This document shows positions 26,980 through 37,712 of a DNA stretch of 64,000 nucleotides, one piece after another. A model generated the notes under the pieces. That model made no database searches. It saw only the letters and a program-made list of their open reading frames with translations, and was not told where the DNA came from. Source of the DNA: Methylocystis heyeri (GTDB lineage Bacteria > Pseudomonadota > Alphaproteobacteria > Rhizobiales > Beijerinckiaceae); the NCBI RefSeq assembly GCF_004802635.2, contig NZ_CP046052.1:3038001-3102000 (forward strand), in the 5' to 3' direction. Numbering within the stretch: the first letter of the stretch is position 1; the number at the start of each line of letters is the position of its first letter. The translations under genes and the position numbers were made by a program.

Positions 26980-26983
<4 letters not shown>
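25787..26983 (+). CDS. macA: Periplasmic adaptor of a MacAB/PvdRT-type exporter
   Basis: 398 residues from the ATG at 25787. It has a membrane anchor (ALIALAAAFAAAYF), then the lipoyl half-motifs, a coiled-coil hairpin (about residues 95-160) and a beta-barrel domain, as in the HlyD/MacA family. A Ser/Ala-rich insertion follows near residues 280-300. It links the inner-membrane ABC transporter to the outer-membrane channel. The frame is open from a GTG at 25619, but the extra 56 residues lack family features; neither start has a strong ribosome site. It ends 4 bp into macB. Confidence 0.88.
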
Positions 26984-28945
<1,962 letters not shown>

Positions 28946-28965
<20 letters not shown>

Positions 28966-30403
28966 AAGCTGGCGCACATCGGCGCTTTGCGGCTCGGCGC
29001 TCACAGCGCTGCAAATCGCGGGCTGCGCAGTGGGTCCCGATTTCGCGCCGCCTGCGCCGCCGTCGGTCGAGCGTTACACGCCGCAAAAAACCGCATCGCC
29101 CGGCGAGGGCCAGCGTTTTCGCGAGGGGGCGGAGGTTCCCGCGCGCTGGTGGACCGTGTTCGCGTCGCCGCGTCTCGACGAGCTCATCGACGAAGCGATC
29201 GCCGCCAGCCCGACCCTCGAAGCGGCCGAAGCGGCCATTCACGCCGCCGATTTCAACGCCTCGGCGGCTGCGGGAGCCTGGTTTCCGCAACTCGCATTGA
29301 CCTCCGGCTCGACCTACAATCTCTCTTCCGGAGACGCGACCAATTCCACCGTCCTGCAGACCCCCTTTTCCTACTTCACCAAGCAGGTGCAGGTCAGCTA
29401 CACGCTGGATGTCTGGGGCGCGACGCAGCGCCAGGTGGAGTCCCTCGAGGCGCAGCGCGAGAGCCTGACCTATCTGAAGCAGGCGGCCCAGATGATGCTC
29501 GCCGCCGATATCGCCCATGCCGCTATCGAAGAAGCGATGTTGCGCGATCAGATCGCCGCGACCCGCCGGATCGTCGCGCTCGAGGAGGAGCGTCTCAGGC
29601 TGCTCGAGCGGCAGTTCGCCTATGGCGCCATCGCCTCGCCCGAAGTCCTCTCGCAGCGAACCGCACTGACGCAGGTTCTCGAGACCCTGCCGGGTCTGGA
29701 GAGCCGGTTGGCGCAGCAGCGCAATCGGCTCACGGCGTTGGCAGGACGTTATCCTTCTCGGGAGATCGAGGCGACCTTCGAACTGTCTCAGCTCGCTCTG
29801 CCGCGGGATCTTCCCGTGAGCCTCCCTTCACAACTCGTGAAGCAGCGTCCGGACATCAGGACCGCCGAGGCCAACATCCACGCGGCGAGCGCGCTCGTCG
29901 GCGTTGCAGTCGCGGCGAGATTGCCCAACGTCACTCTCACCGCCGTGGGCGGCACGAGCGCATTCCAGCTCGCCCAGCTGTTCGCGCCCGGGACCGGTTT
30001 CTACACGCTGGCGGGAGCCGTCGCGCAGCCCGCTTTCGACGGCTTCGCGCTGCTCGACAGGCAGCGCGCGGCCGAGGCTTTGCTCCAGCAAGCCGAGGCG
30101 CAATACCGGGATGTGGCGCTGAAGGCGTTCGAAAACGTCGCAGACTCGCTGCGAGCGCTTCAAAGCGACGCTCGCGCGGTCGCTTCCGCAAGAGCCGCGG
30201 AAGCGACCTCCAAACTATATCTCGACAAAGTGCGCTGGCGACTGAAGCAGGGCGATGTCTCGCAGCTTGTCGTCGTCGACGCCCAACGCGCAGTTTTAAA
30301 CGCGACGAAAACGAGAATAGAAGCCGAAGCGCAACGCCTCGCCGACTCGGTCGCCCTCTTCGTCGCGCTCGGCGGCGGATGGGGGAAGAAAGAAGATCGA
30401 TGA
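28946..30403 (+). CDS. Outer-membrane factor lipoprotein, NodT/OpmQ family
   Basis: 485 residues. A signal peptide ends in the lipobox IAG-C, giving an acylated Cys near residue 27, and the conserved start VGPDF follows. Two tandem outer-membrane-efflux repeats form the rest, with the typical LLxQRAALTQ and RPDIRTAE blocks. It should form the TolC-like channel of the MacAB-type pump. The ATG lies 20 bp inside macB, which supports a three-gene export operon. Confidence 0.92.
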
Positions 30404-30419
30404 CGCGCCGAACAAGAGT

Positions 30420-32105
30420 TCAGGCGCTTCCCTCATCCTCGGAGAGCCCTCTGCACGCCGTCGCCGGGCTCGGCGCTCGATCAGAACGTCGGAAGCCGAC
30501 GACGCAGATCGCTCCCGCGGCGGCGATTACGGCGGCCGCAAAGAGACACCACGCCGTTATGACGGCCCGAGCCAGAAGCGGAGCCTCGGCTGCTGCGCCA
30601 AAGCCGATCGAGAGCCACAAAATGTCCGGCGAGCCCTCGGCGAAGTCCTCGACATGGGATCGCATCTCCGCATCGTCGAGCGTCGCTCCATAGGAGTTCA
30701 GGCTGCCGTTCAAGAGACGATAGATGTTCCTCGCTCTGATCAGCGGAACGACCCGCCACGGATCGCCGAGAAAATAAGCCTGATTTTCGAGCAGCGGCGA
30801 ATAGGCGAGGGCTGCCGTCTGACAGGCTAGAGCTATGACGATGTTCATGGCGACGAGGCTTCGCGTCAGCGGCCTGAAGGACGCGAAACCTTGCGCAGCG
30901 AAGGCGAAGCCCAGGAGACAGAGCGCTTGGGCAGGCGGCAAGTGATGTCTCGGCCCCCAGGATCCGGCTCCCCCGTTCCAGTAATAAGACCCACCGTAGA
31001 TCAGCGCCAATCCCGCCAAAGCGACGAGGGAGGCGACGACTGCGAGCCGCCGGGAATGGGAAACGCTCCTCCAGTTGAAGGCCAGGAACATTACCGTGAA
31101 GACGAGGAATGGCGAAAAAAGAAAAAGCGACCGATCCGCGGAAAAGAACGGCCCGAGAAACCCCGCCGCCCTATCGTAGCCGAATGGATAGGCTTCGGGA
31201 TAGCCGCCGACGGCCGCATAGGCTTCCGCGCATTCCTTCATGTAAGTGCTGAACCATTCCCCGAAACGAAAATATTGATAGTATCGATCGACGAATATGA
31301 AAGCGCAAAGTGGAGCGAAGAGGCATACCATCCCTTTGAGGGCCTGCCGGGATATCGCCCACCGCAGCCTCTCCGGCCAGGAAAGATCGCCCTCTTCCGC
31401 AAACAGAAAGACGAGGACAAGCCCCGGGGCGTAGACGAGGTTCGGCAATTTCATCAACACATTGAAGCCCGCGAGCGTCCCGCAAATGGCGCAATTCAGA
31501 TAGAGTCTGTTCCGCCGCGCTTTCAAGGCGAAGACCATGGCCCCGACGTAGAACAAATACATCTGGTTCGTCTCGGCGACGTCCTGCATGTAGACGATAA
31601 ACGGCGTCGCGAACAATAACAGCGCCGCCGACGCCATTGATTGCCTCTCGGAGAAACCGAGCAACAGCAGCAAGTCATATGACAGAACTATCGCGAACGC
31701 GTTCAATATGGAAAAGGTCACGAAATTCACGACCGTCATACGCTCCTGCGAAAAACGATCCGCATCTTCCGATCCTGCTGCGCCGTGAAGGCTTCCGATA
31801 AGGGACGCCGCCAGAATATCCGACGGCGCCATCAGCAATGACTGGCCGAGCGCGAATTGCGCATAGAGCTTTCCATCTTTGCCCGGCAGGACGCAAAATC
31901 CCGGGCGGGCCATGATGTTCCAATAGGTCGGATGCGCTGGAATGGAGCCTCGGCTCTGGTATTGCGCCACCTGGGGCTGATCCGACCACAGCCAGTGCGT
32001 CACTTGAAGCCGCTGCTGGGTGTCGGCGTCGGAGAATTCGCCGCGCGTGACCGCAAGGAACGCGGCGAGCGTCAGAAGCGCCAGAAGCAAGCGAGGTCGC
32101 CGCAT
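30420..32105 (-). CDS. Multi-membrane protein, possible GT-C-like glycosyltransferase
   Basis: 561 residues with about ten hydrophobic segments and a hydrophilic loop after the first. A late block GGSYYWNGGAGSWGPRHHLP resembles a conserved stretch in uncharacterised GT-C-like membrane proteins. I cannot assign a reaction. It converges on the exporter operon with only 16 bp between the stops. Upstream lie the IS element and then the sigma factor. Any link to siderophore production is unproven. Confidence 0.75.
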   Translation of the reverse strand: MRRPRLLLALLTLAAFLAVTRGEFSDADTQQRLQVTHWLWSDQPQVAQYQSRGSIPAHPTYWNIMARPGFCVLPGKDGKLYAQFALGQSLLMAPSDILAASLIGSLHGAAGSEDADRFSQERMTVVNFVTFSILNAFAIVLSYDLLLLLGFSERQSMASAALLLFATPFIVYMQDVAETNQMYLFYVGAMVFALKARRNRLYLNCAICGTLAGFNVLMKLPNLVYAPGLVLVFLFAEEGDLSWPERLRWAISRQALKGMVCLFAPLCAFIFVDRYYQYFRFGEWFSTYMKECAEAYAAVGGYPEAYPFGYDRAAGFLGPFFSADRSLFLFSPFLVFTVMFLAFNWRSVSHSRRLAVVASLVALAGLALIYGGSYYWNGGAGSWGPRHHLPPAQALCLLGFAFAAQGFASFRPLTRSLVAMNIVIALACQTAALAYSPLLENQAYFLGDPWRVVPLIRARNIYRLLNGSLNSYGATLDDAEMRSHVEDFAEGSPDILWLSIGFGAAAEAPLLARAVITAWCLFAAAVIAAAGAICVVGFRRSDRAPSPATACRGLSEDEGSA

Positions 32106-32203
32106 AAACAGATCTCTTCTCTTCCGCTGAAGCGGGCGATGCGTAGCCCGGGCTCATGGCCCGGACTGTCCGAATTATCGAAGACCGCGAGGAGAGCGAT
32201 CTA

Positions 32204-33036
32204 GGGCTTGTTGAGATTCATCGCGAATTGATGAGCGCGGCGGCGAGGCGGATCATGGCTGTGAAGCTTTGATCGGTTTTGTCGGCGCGCAGGGCGATCC
32301 GCTTGAACTCCTTGAGTTTGCCGAAGAAGTTTTCGATGAGGTGACGGGCTTTGTAAAGCTCGATGTCGATGGCGAGAGGCGCGTTTCGTCTTGGATGTTG
32401 GGAGATGACGATTTGCGCGCCGCGCTCGTTCAGTTCGGCGACGATCCAGTCGCTGTCGAAGGCCTTGTCGGCGAGCAGCGCGCCAAATTCGACGCCCTCG
32501 ATCAAAGGCGCGACGCCGACCGTGTCGAAGCGTTGCCCCGGCAGCAGAACGAAGCGGACCAAATTGCCGAGCGCGTCGGTGAGCGCGAGGATTTTGGTGG
32601 TCCAGCCGCCTTTGGATTTGCCTATGGCCTGGCCCTGAGTCCCCCTTTTGCGCCCTGTCCATGGCGGTGGACCTTGACGATGGTGGCGTCGATCATGGCG
32701 TATTCCATGTCTGGATCGTCCGACACGGCGTCAAACATCCGCTTGAACACATCGGCCTTCACCCAATCGCGAAAGCGTTTGAACACGGTGTTCCACTTGC
32801 CGAAGGCGGGAGGCAGATCGCGCCAGGGGCTGCCCGTGCGCGCAATCCACAAGATCGCCTCTAAAAACAATCGCCCATCGCTCCCGGTCCGGCCGGGATC
32901 GGAGGGCTTGCCAAGACAAAAGGGCTCCAGCTTCGACCATTGGCCGTCCGTCAGACAGAATCGGGGCATTGCAAACTCCTTTCGGAGCTTGAATCATCCT
33001 TCCACCAAAATGGGAATCCTGATTCTCAACAGGCCC
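32204..33036 (-). mobile_element. IS5-family element, IS427 group, complete
   Basis: The element is 833 bp long. Terminal inverted repeats begin GGGCTTGTTGAGATTCA on the left and, read inward, GGGCCTGTTGAGAATCA on the right (15 of 17 match). It is flanked by TA on both sides (32202-32203 and 33037-33038), inside a CTAG at each junction. This fits the TA target duplication of the IS427 group. It carries one transposase in two overlapping frames and looks intact. Confidence 0.9.
32218..32969 (-). CDS. IS427-group transposase made by -1 frameshift (orfA/orfB)
   Basis: orfA runs from the ATG at 32969 and stops at 32622. orfB continues one frame back to 32218. The joined product would be about 250 residues. 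orfA has the DUF4096-type start (LTDGQWSKLEP) and the first catalytic Asp in MIDATIVKVHRHGQGAKGG. orfB begins TQGQAIGKSKGG and carries LLADKAFDSD and the catalytic Glu region IENFFGKLKEFKRIA. The switch point is an AAAAGGGGG run on the coding strand near 32640, a plausible slippery site. All DDE residues are kept. Confidence 0.88.
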
Positions 33037-33090
33037 TAGAGCGCGTTCGGTTTAAACGCAGTCGAACGGGCTCCAGGCCTCATTGACGGG

Positions 33091-33135
33091 GCATGTTCTT
33101 TTCCAAAAACCGCTTCGCACTTTTTGGGAACATGC
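33091..33135. repeat. Dispersed palindromic repeat, Hyphomicrobiales type
   Basis: GCATGTTC at the left and GAACATGC at the right enclose a second pair of complementary stretches, giving a stem-loop. I recall very similar elements scattered through rhizobial and related genomes. It lies between the IS element and the sigma factor stop and may act as a transcript end. Confidence 0.65.
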
Positions 33136-33181
33136 TCGAGACCGGGCTCGGCTCGATTCCGGCAGAGTTGGGTCTTTCCAA

Positions 33182-33682
33182 TCATGTCCCCGGGGAGCGG
33201 CCTGTCTTGTGATAGACATGTCTCCACGCCTTCACCATATGACGGTCGATCGTGCGCACGGAAACGCCGAGTTGCTCGGCGATTTCCGGGTAATTCAGCC
33301 CGACCACCCTGCTCAGCAGAAAAGCTTTCCTGCAAAGGGGAGGCAATTCGGCGAGCGCGCTTTCCAGCCTTCGGAACTCCATCGAGACCTCCATCGAGGC
33401 TCCGCTGTGCCCAATCTCGAAATCCCCGCATTCGAGTTCGCACTGCCCGGCTCTGACCTTGGCCCTTCGCAGTTGATCGATGGTCAGATTGGCGGCGATC
33501 TTGAACAAATAAGCGCGCGGAGATTGCAGCAACGAAGCGGCGCCGTTCTGCATGACGTGCAGATAGGCGTCCTGCACGATATCCTCGCTTTCCTGGGGGC
33601 CCAGCCGGCGGCGGACGAACCTTCGAAGTTCGCCGGCATGGTTGTGGTAGAGGGCGGCGATCCCGGGGTTAGCGGTCGACAT
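33182..33682 (-). CDS. ECF RNA polymerase sigma factor, FecI-like
   Basis: 166 residues from the ATG at 33682, which follows AAGGAG at 6 bp. Region 2 is visible (SEDIVQDAYLHV, SPRAYLFKIAANLTIDQLRR). Region 4 follows (ALAELPPLCRKAFLLSRVVGLNYPEIAEQLGVSVRTIDRHMVKA). The closest type is the FecI/PvdS group that controls iron-siderophore genes. No FecR-like anti-sigma gene adjoins it, and the receptor in this window lacks a signalling domain. That suggests control of its own expression, for example by Fur, rather than surface signalling. Confidence 0.9.
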   Translation of the reverse strand: MSTANPGIAALYHNHAGELRRFVRRRLGPQESEDIVQDAYLHVMQNGAASLLQSPRAYLFKIAANLTIDQLRRAKVRAGQCELECGDFEIGHSGASMEVSMEFRRLESALAELPPLCRKAFLLSRVVGLNYPEIAEQLGVSVRTIDRHMVKAWRHVYHKTGRSPGT

Positions 33683-33988
33683 GGCCTGCTCCTTCAGAAC
33701 GAGACCAGGTCGGCAGTCCACGCGTCGGCGAACGCTCGGATTGATAACGCGGTTGTTGAAACATGAGAAATCCCTGCAACGAGCAAAAGGCGACCGGACA
33801 GGCCGCGGAGGCGAAGAAACTCATGCGGCCGCGTCGCCGGCTTTGAATTCGCAATCGAAATCCCAGACGCATATGCGCTGCGGCGCTCGCGTCGCAAGCG
33901 AAGCCGCCACAGGCCCTTGCCGCATCTTTCGAAGCGCAAAGCCGCGTTCAGGATTTTAGTCGCGAGATGCCTGGGAAGTTTGGCCGCG
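33683..33988. promoter_or_regulatory. Upstream region of the sigma factor gene
   Basis: Frames here are short and lack family features. The stretch probably carries the sigma factor promoter and the transcript end of the small His/Cys protein. I see no clear Fur box or terminator. Confidence 0.4.
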
Positions 33989-34348
33989 TCACGCCAGTCG
34001 GGGCGGTCCTCGCGCGGCGAATCGAGAAAGAATGAAAGAACGCGGAGGCGTTTCGAGCGTCGAAACAAAAACGGTTGCGCCCGACTCTGGTTCGGCGAGG
34101 ATCTCCGCAATGACTGCGACGAAGCCGATGAAGCTCAGTCCGCCGCAACCTAAAATGCAACAGTGACCCGCATGGCTTCCGGAAGCCGGAGCGCCGGGAA
34201 AGCCTTTGCCGCAATCGGCGCTGTTTTCAAATGCCGGAGAGGATGTCGCATGGAGCGCGTTGGGCAAGCCGAGCGCAAAGAAGACTGCAAGCGCTATCGC
34301 AAGAGCTGCGATGCGTTTCTTCCAGCTCCTGAGCAGGTCGCTCCCCAT
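33989..34348 (-). CDS. Small secreted His/Cys protein, DUF2946-like
   Basis: 119 residues. A signal peptide (AALAIALAVFFALGLPNALHA) is followed by a Cys, the cluster HAGHCCILGCG, a second hydrophobic stretch and a C-terminal ARGPPR. The Cys cluster and Arg-Pro-Pro ending are what I associate with DUF2946-type periplasmic proteins, some of which lie in copper or iron uptake loci. It lies upstream of the sigma factor. A similar protein occurs at 43337. The function is unknown. Confidence 0.7.
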   Translation of the reverse strand: MGSDLLRSWKKRIAALAIALAVFFALGLPNALHATSSPAFENSADCGKGFPGAPASGSHAGHCCILGCGGLSFIGFVAVIAEILAEPESGATVFVSTLETPPRSFILSRFAARGPPRLA

Positions 34349-34602
34349 AGGGTCCCCTACAGCGCTTCCACGACCGACCCGTCCAGCAAGCGCATATTCG
34401 ATTCAGGATGTTTCGAGCGTCGCCCGATCATAGTGAATTCGAACTTACGAAATTTGTGAACTGTCAGCCTTAACTTCCATAACATCGAACTGCAGAGCTT
34501 GCAATATATCCGTAATGTCGGTTGTCGAAAGTCGGCGCGTCGCGCGAGAACTTTTCGTTTTCAACTTGGCGGCGAACATTCATTCCATCCGCATTGTGAG
34601 TT

Positions 34603-35325
34603 TCATCGCTTCGCGCGCGCTCGGAGAGCGCCGAGTATCCCGAACAGCCTGTCGAGAAACTCGCTTTCCCGACGCTGCAGGAAGAAGTGCCCGCCAGGGA
34701 AAAGCTCGACGGCGGATTGCCGAGACGTTTCCAGACCCCAGGCGTCCAGCGCTTCCGGCGTCACTTCATCGTCCCGCCCGCCGAACGCGAAGATGTCGAC
34801 GTCGAGAGGCGGGAGGTCTTTTTTCCGAAAGCTTCTGCATGCGGCGAAATCAGCGGTCGCGACGTCGATCGTCAGACGTAGCAGCTCGGGATGCTCGAAG
34901 AGCTCTTTCGGCGTACCCTCGAGACTGCGCAGCTCCGCGACGATCGCATCGTCGTTGTCCAACCTGGACAGACGCTCGTCGTCGCGTCGTGTCGGCGCCG
35001 AGCAACAGGCGACGAACATTGCAAGGGGAAGACTGCAACCCCGTCCAGCGAGTTCATGAGCGACGCCATAACAGAGCAAGGCTCCAAAGCTATGCCCAAA
35101 GAATGCGAATGAACGCGGCAGGTCGCGCTGCCGCTCTTCGCTCAGTTGCCGTGCGAGGCGTTCGAAATCGAAAATGAGCGGCTCGCCGAAACGCGCGCCC
35201 CGCCCCGGCAGCTCCACCGGCACGACCTGCAGCCAGGGGGGAGACCTGCGGCGCCATGAATAATAGACGGAGGCGCTGGCGCCGGCGCAGGGAAAGCAAA
35301 AGAGCGTTATCTCTGGCGTGGGCAT
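34603..35325 (-). CDS. Type II thioesterase (NRPS editing hydrolase)
   Basis: 240 residues of the alpha/beta hydrolase fold. It has the start LFCFPCAGASAS, the nucleophile elbow GHSFG (Ser near 74), a candidate Asp in FGGRDDEVTP and His in PGGHFF. Such stand-alone enzymes clear wrongly primed or stalled carrier proteins in NRPS systems. It is separated from the synthetases by about 10 kb but is the only thioesterase in the window. Confidence 0.92.
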   Translation of the reverse strand: MPTPEITLFCFPCAGASASVYYSWRRRSPPWLQVVPVELPGRGARFGEPLIFDFERLARQLSEERQRDLPRSFAFFGHSFGALLCYGVAHELAGRGCSLPLAMFVACCSAPTRRDDERLSRLDNDDAIVAELRSLEGTPKELFEHPELLRLTIDVATADFAACRSFRKKDLPPLDVDIFAFGGRDDEVTPEALDAWGLETSRQSAVELFPGGHFFLQRRESEFLDRLFGILGALRARAKR

Positions 35326-35618
35326 GTTTCACGGGGCGTGAAGAACGGGTTGGATGCGCGAGGGTGACGGCGCCCTGAGCTTCGCTTCGTCTAACTGATG
35401 CAGCGAAAGAAGGGAAGCCGGATCCTGCAACATTGGGCCACGCGCGCGGCGGGCGAAAAAAGTTTCCGCGCGCAGGATCGAAGATGTCGTTTTTTGGCGC
35501 TTCGGCGCGTCTTATCCGTCAATGCGGCAGGCCCGGAGGGCTCCTCATGCGGAGCCGCGCAACGACCTGTCCGCTTTGGGGTTGTCGCCCTCGCTCAACT
35601 TTCTCGAAAGGCGCGTCA
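35326..35618. other. Gene-free stretch upstream of the thioesterase
   Basis: No convincing gene, repeat or RNA was recognised. It probably holds the promoter of the thioesterase gene and perhaps one for the small plus-strand frame at 35619. Confidence 0.35.
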
Positions 35619-35978
35619 ATGATTTCAAAGGGCATAACCGTAGCATGGCGATTCTCGTCACGCGCGCAGGCGCCCCAGCGCCGTATAATGGCGGCGATTG
35701 GAGCCATCCTGCTCTTCAGCCTCGTCCTCATCTTTCGGTTTTTGGAGCAGAGGTTGGGTTGGAGCGTCATCCATGAATTGCTTTCGCCCGAGCGCCAGCT
35801 CTGCTGGATCGATATTCTGACCGCAGCCTCCTGCATGGCTCTCTTTGACCCCGCCCAACTGCGGCATGCGCGATCGCCGTCTCGATATGCCGACGCTAAG
35901 GCGGGAGCTCCGATACTATTGCACGCTTACGCAGAGGCTTCGGCTTCGGGCCGGCGCCGAGTTCCAGGCGCACACTAG
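35619..35978 (+). CDS. Hypothetical small protein with one membrane segment
   Basis: 119 residues starting at an ATG with GAAAGG upstream. One clear hydrophobic helix (AAIGAILLFSLVLIF) is followed by an ordinary-looking stretch with Trp and Cys and then a low-complexity end. The stop codon lies inside the dispersed repeat at 35975, so the C-terminus may be accidental. I do not recognise a family, and it may not be a gene. Confidence 0.3.
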   Translation: MISKGITVAWRFSSRAQAPQRRIMAAIGAILLFSLVLIFRFLEQRLGWSVIHELLSPERQLCWIDILTAASCMALFDPAQLRHARSPSRYADAKAGAPILLHAYAEASASGRRRVPGAH

Positions 35979-36078
35979 AGCGTTTCCAGCAGAAGTGGAC
36001 GCCGGTTCGGCGTGGGAAACGCGTTAAAACAAGAGCCTAGAGTGTTTTCAGTTTTCCTGAAACGTGAAAACACTCTAG
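35975..36078. repeat. Dispersed CTAGAG repeat element of Hyphomicrobiales
   Basis: The element starts CTAGAGCGTTTCC and contains AGTGGACGCCGG and ACGCGTTAAAACAA, the typical layout of a repeat I know from many rhizobial-order genomes. Its right part is a perfect 14-bp inverted repeat (36037-36050 and 36065-36078, CTAGAGTGTTTTCA) with a 14-nt loop. It lies upstream of the MBOAT gene. Confidence 0.75.
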
Positions 36079-36156
36079 CCGTCGCCTTCGTTCAGGGACG
36101 CAAATTGCGCAGAGCCGCGAACTGCCTCAGCATCGCAGACAGGGAAAATCGGGCGC

Positions 36157-37692
36157 ATGCTGTTTAATTCCTATGCGTTCATTTGCGCTTTCCTCCCTAT
36201 CGCCCTTCTCGGCTACCACCTGACGTCCAAATTCGGCCCGACCGCCGCCGCGGCATGGCTCGTCCTGTCCTCCTTCGTTTTCTACGCCTATTGGAACGTC
36301 GCTTTCGTTCCGATGCTGATGCTTTCGATCCTGTTCAATTTCCTCCTGGGGAGGTTCCTGCTCGGCTTCGGCGACAAGCTCGAAGGCGACGAAGACAGTC
36401 CGTCCATGAAAGCCGATATCGCGCTGGCGTTCGGGATAGTCTGCGACCTGATTCCTTTGATGTATTTCAAATATCTGACAGCGATAGTGGACTTTTTCCA
36501 TAATCTCGTCGGAATCCCGGGCGACGACCAATCCATCATCCTGCCGTTGGGCATTTCCTTTTATACCTTCACCCAGATCAGTTACCTGGTCGACTGTCGA
36601 CAGGGACAGGCGAAGGACCTGGACCTCGTTCGCTATGCGTTGTTCGCTTCATTTTTCCCGCATCTCGCGGCCGGGCCGCTCCTGCATGTCCGGGAAATTG
36701 CGCCCCAGCTCCTCGATCGCAGAATCTATGCGGTGAGAACGGAAAACCTCCTGTTCGGCGCGCTCTATTTCGTCATCGGCCTTTCGAAGAAAGTGATCCT
36801 GGCCGATCCCCTGGCCCGCGAGGTTGCGCTCGGCTTCGCCCATCCGGCTGCTTTCGGGACGCTTTCGAGCTGGGGCTATGTTCTGGCCTATTCGATGGAG
36901 CTCTACTTCGATTTTTCGGGTTATTCCGACATGGCGATCGGGCTCGCCGCCATGTTCGGGATCAAGTTCCCCTTGAATTTCAATTCGCCATACAGATCGC
37001 GATGCATCATCGATTTCTGGCAGCGCTGGCACATGACCCTGACCCGCTACCTGACGCTTCTGCTCTACAATCCGATCTCGCTGCTCGTCGCCCGCCGCAG
37101 GCAAAAACAGGGCCTGCCCCCTTTTCGGCGCGGCGTGGTCGACATGCCCGCTTTCCTCGAATGCGTCGCGGCTCCGACCCTCGTCACCATGGCCCTCGCC
37201 GGCGTGTGGCATGGAGCCGGACTGCAATTCCTCGTTTTCGGCCTGTGCCACGCATTCTATCTCACGGTTAATCAGGCGTGGCGCGCCTATGGCCCGAAGC
37301 CTCGGGAGGCGGCGCCCATCGGGATCAAAGCCTCGATCGTCGCGGCTCAGGTGATCGTGACCTATCTCGCGGTTCTCGTCGGCCAGGTTTTCTTTCGCGC
37401 CGACTCGATAGGCGAGGCGATGACGACGCTCGGCGGCATGCTCGGCCTCAACGGCTGGACGACGCCGGACGACGCCGGGATGCCCATGCCCTATCTCGAT
37501 CTGGCCGAACGTTTCTTCATCGTATGGGCTCTCCCCAACAGCCAGACGATCATGCAATGGCTGGCCTCGCACGCCGCCGCTGCATCTTCGCTGCGTTTGA
37601 ACTACGCCACTTCGCTCGCCGCCGGACTGCTGCTCGGCTGCGACCTGCTCATGCTGCCGGGTTCCGCGGTTTTTCTGTACTTCCAGTTCTGA
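36157..37692 (+). CDS. MBOAT-family membrane O-acyltransferase
   Basis: 511 residues with about ten membrane segments. It shows the family features YFKYL, FYTFTQISYLVD, ELYFDFSGYSDMAIG, FWQRWHMTLTR and the catalytic His in GVWHGAG. AlgI-like members move acyl groups from a carrier to polysaccharides or other acceptors. It converges with an FkbH-like gene 20 bp away. The acceptor is unknown; modification of the siderophore or of a surface glycan are both possible. Confidence 0.92.
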   Translation: MLFNSYAFICAFLPIALLGYHLTSKFGPTAAAAWLVLSSFVFYAYWNVAFVPMLMLSILFNFLLGRFLLGFGDKLEGDEDSPSMKADIALAFGIVCDLIPLMYFKYLTAIVDFFHNLVGIPGDDQSIILPLGISFYTFTQISYLVDCRQGQAKDLDLVRYALFASFFPHLAAGPLLHVREIAPQLLDRRIYAVRTENLLFGALYFVIGLSKKVILADPLAREVALGFAHPAAFGTLSSWGYVLAYSMELYFDFSGYSDMAIGLAAMFGIKFPLNFNSPYRSRCIIDFWQRWHMTLTRYLTLLLYNPISLLVARRRQKQGLPPFRRGVVDMPAFLECVAAPTLVTMALAGVWHGAGLQFLVFGLCHAFYLTVNQAWRAYGPKPREAAPIGIKASIVAAQVIVTYLAVLVGQVFFRADSIGEAMTTLGGMLGLNGWTTPDDAGMPMPYLDLAERFFIVWALPNSQTIMQWLASHAAAASSLRLNYATSLAAGLLLGCDLLMLPGSAVFLYFQF

Positions 37693-37712
37693 GCGGGTTC
37701 GCAAAGAAAATT

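Noticed and set aside
30987-31619. Plus-strand frame opposite the membrane protein
   Set aside because: Charged, low-complexity translation antisense to a clear membrane protein.
32201-32662. A third frame through the IS element
   Set aside because: It is out of register with both transposase parts, and its product resembles a frameshifted transposase only.
33669-34214. Several minus-strand Arg/Ser-rich frames upstream of the sigma factor
   Set aside because: They overlap the small His/Cys gene or the control region and show no ordinary protein composition.
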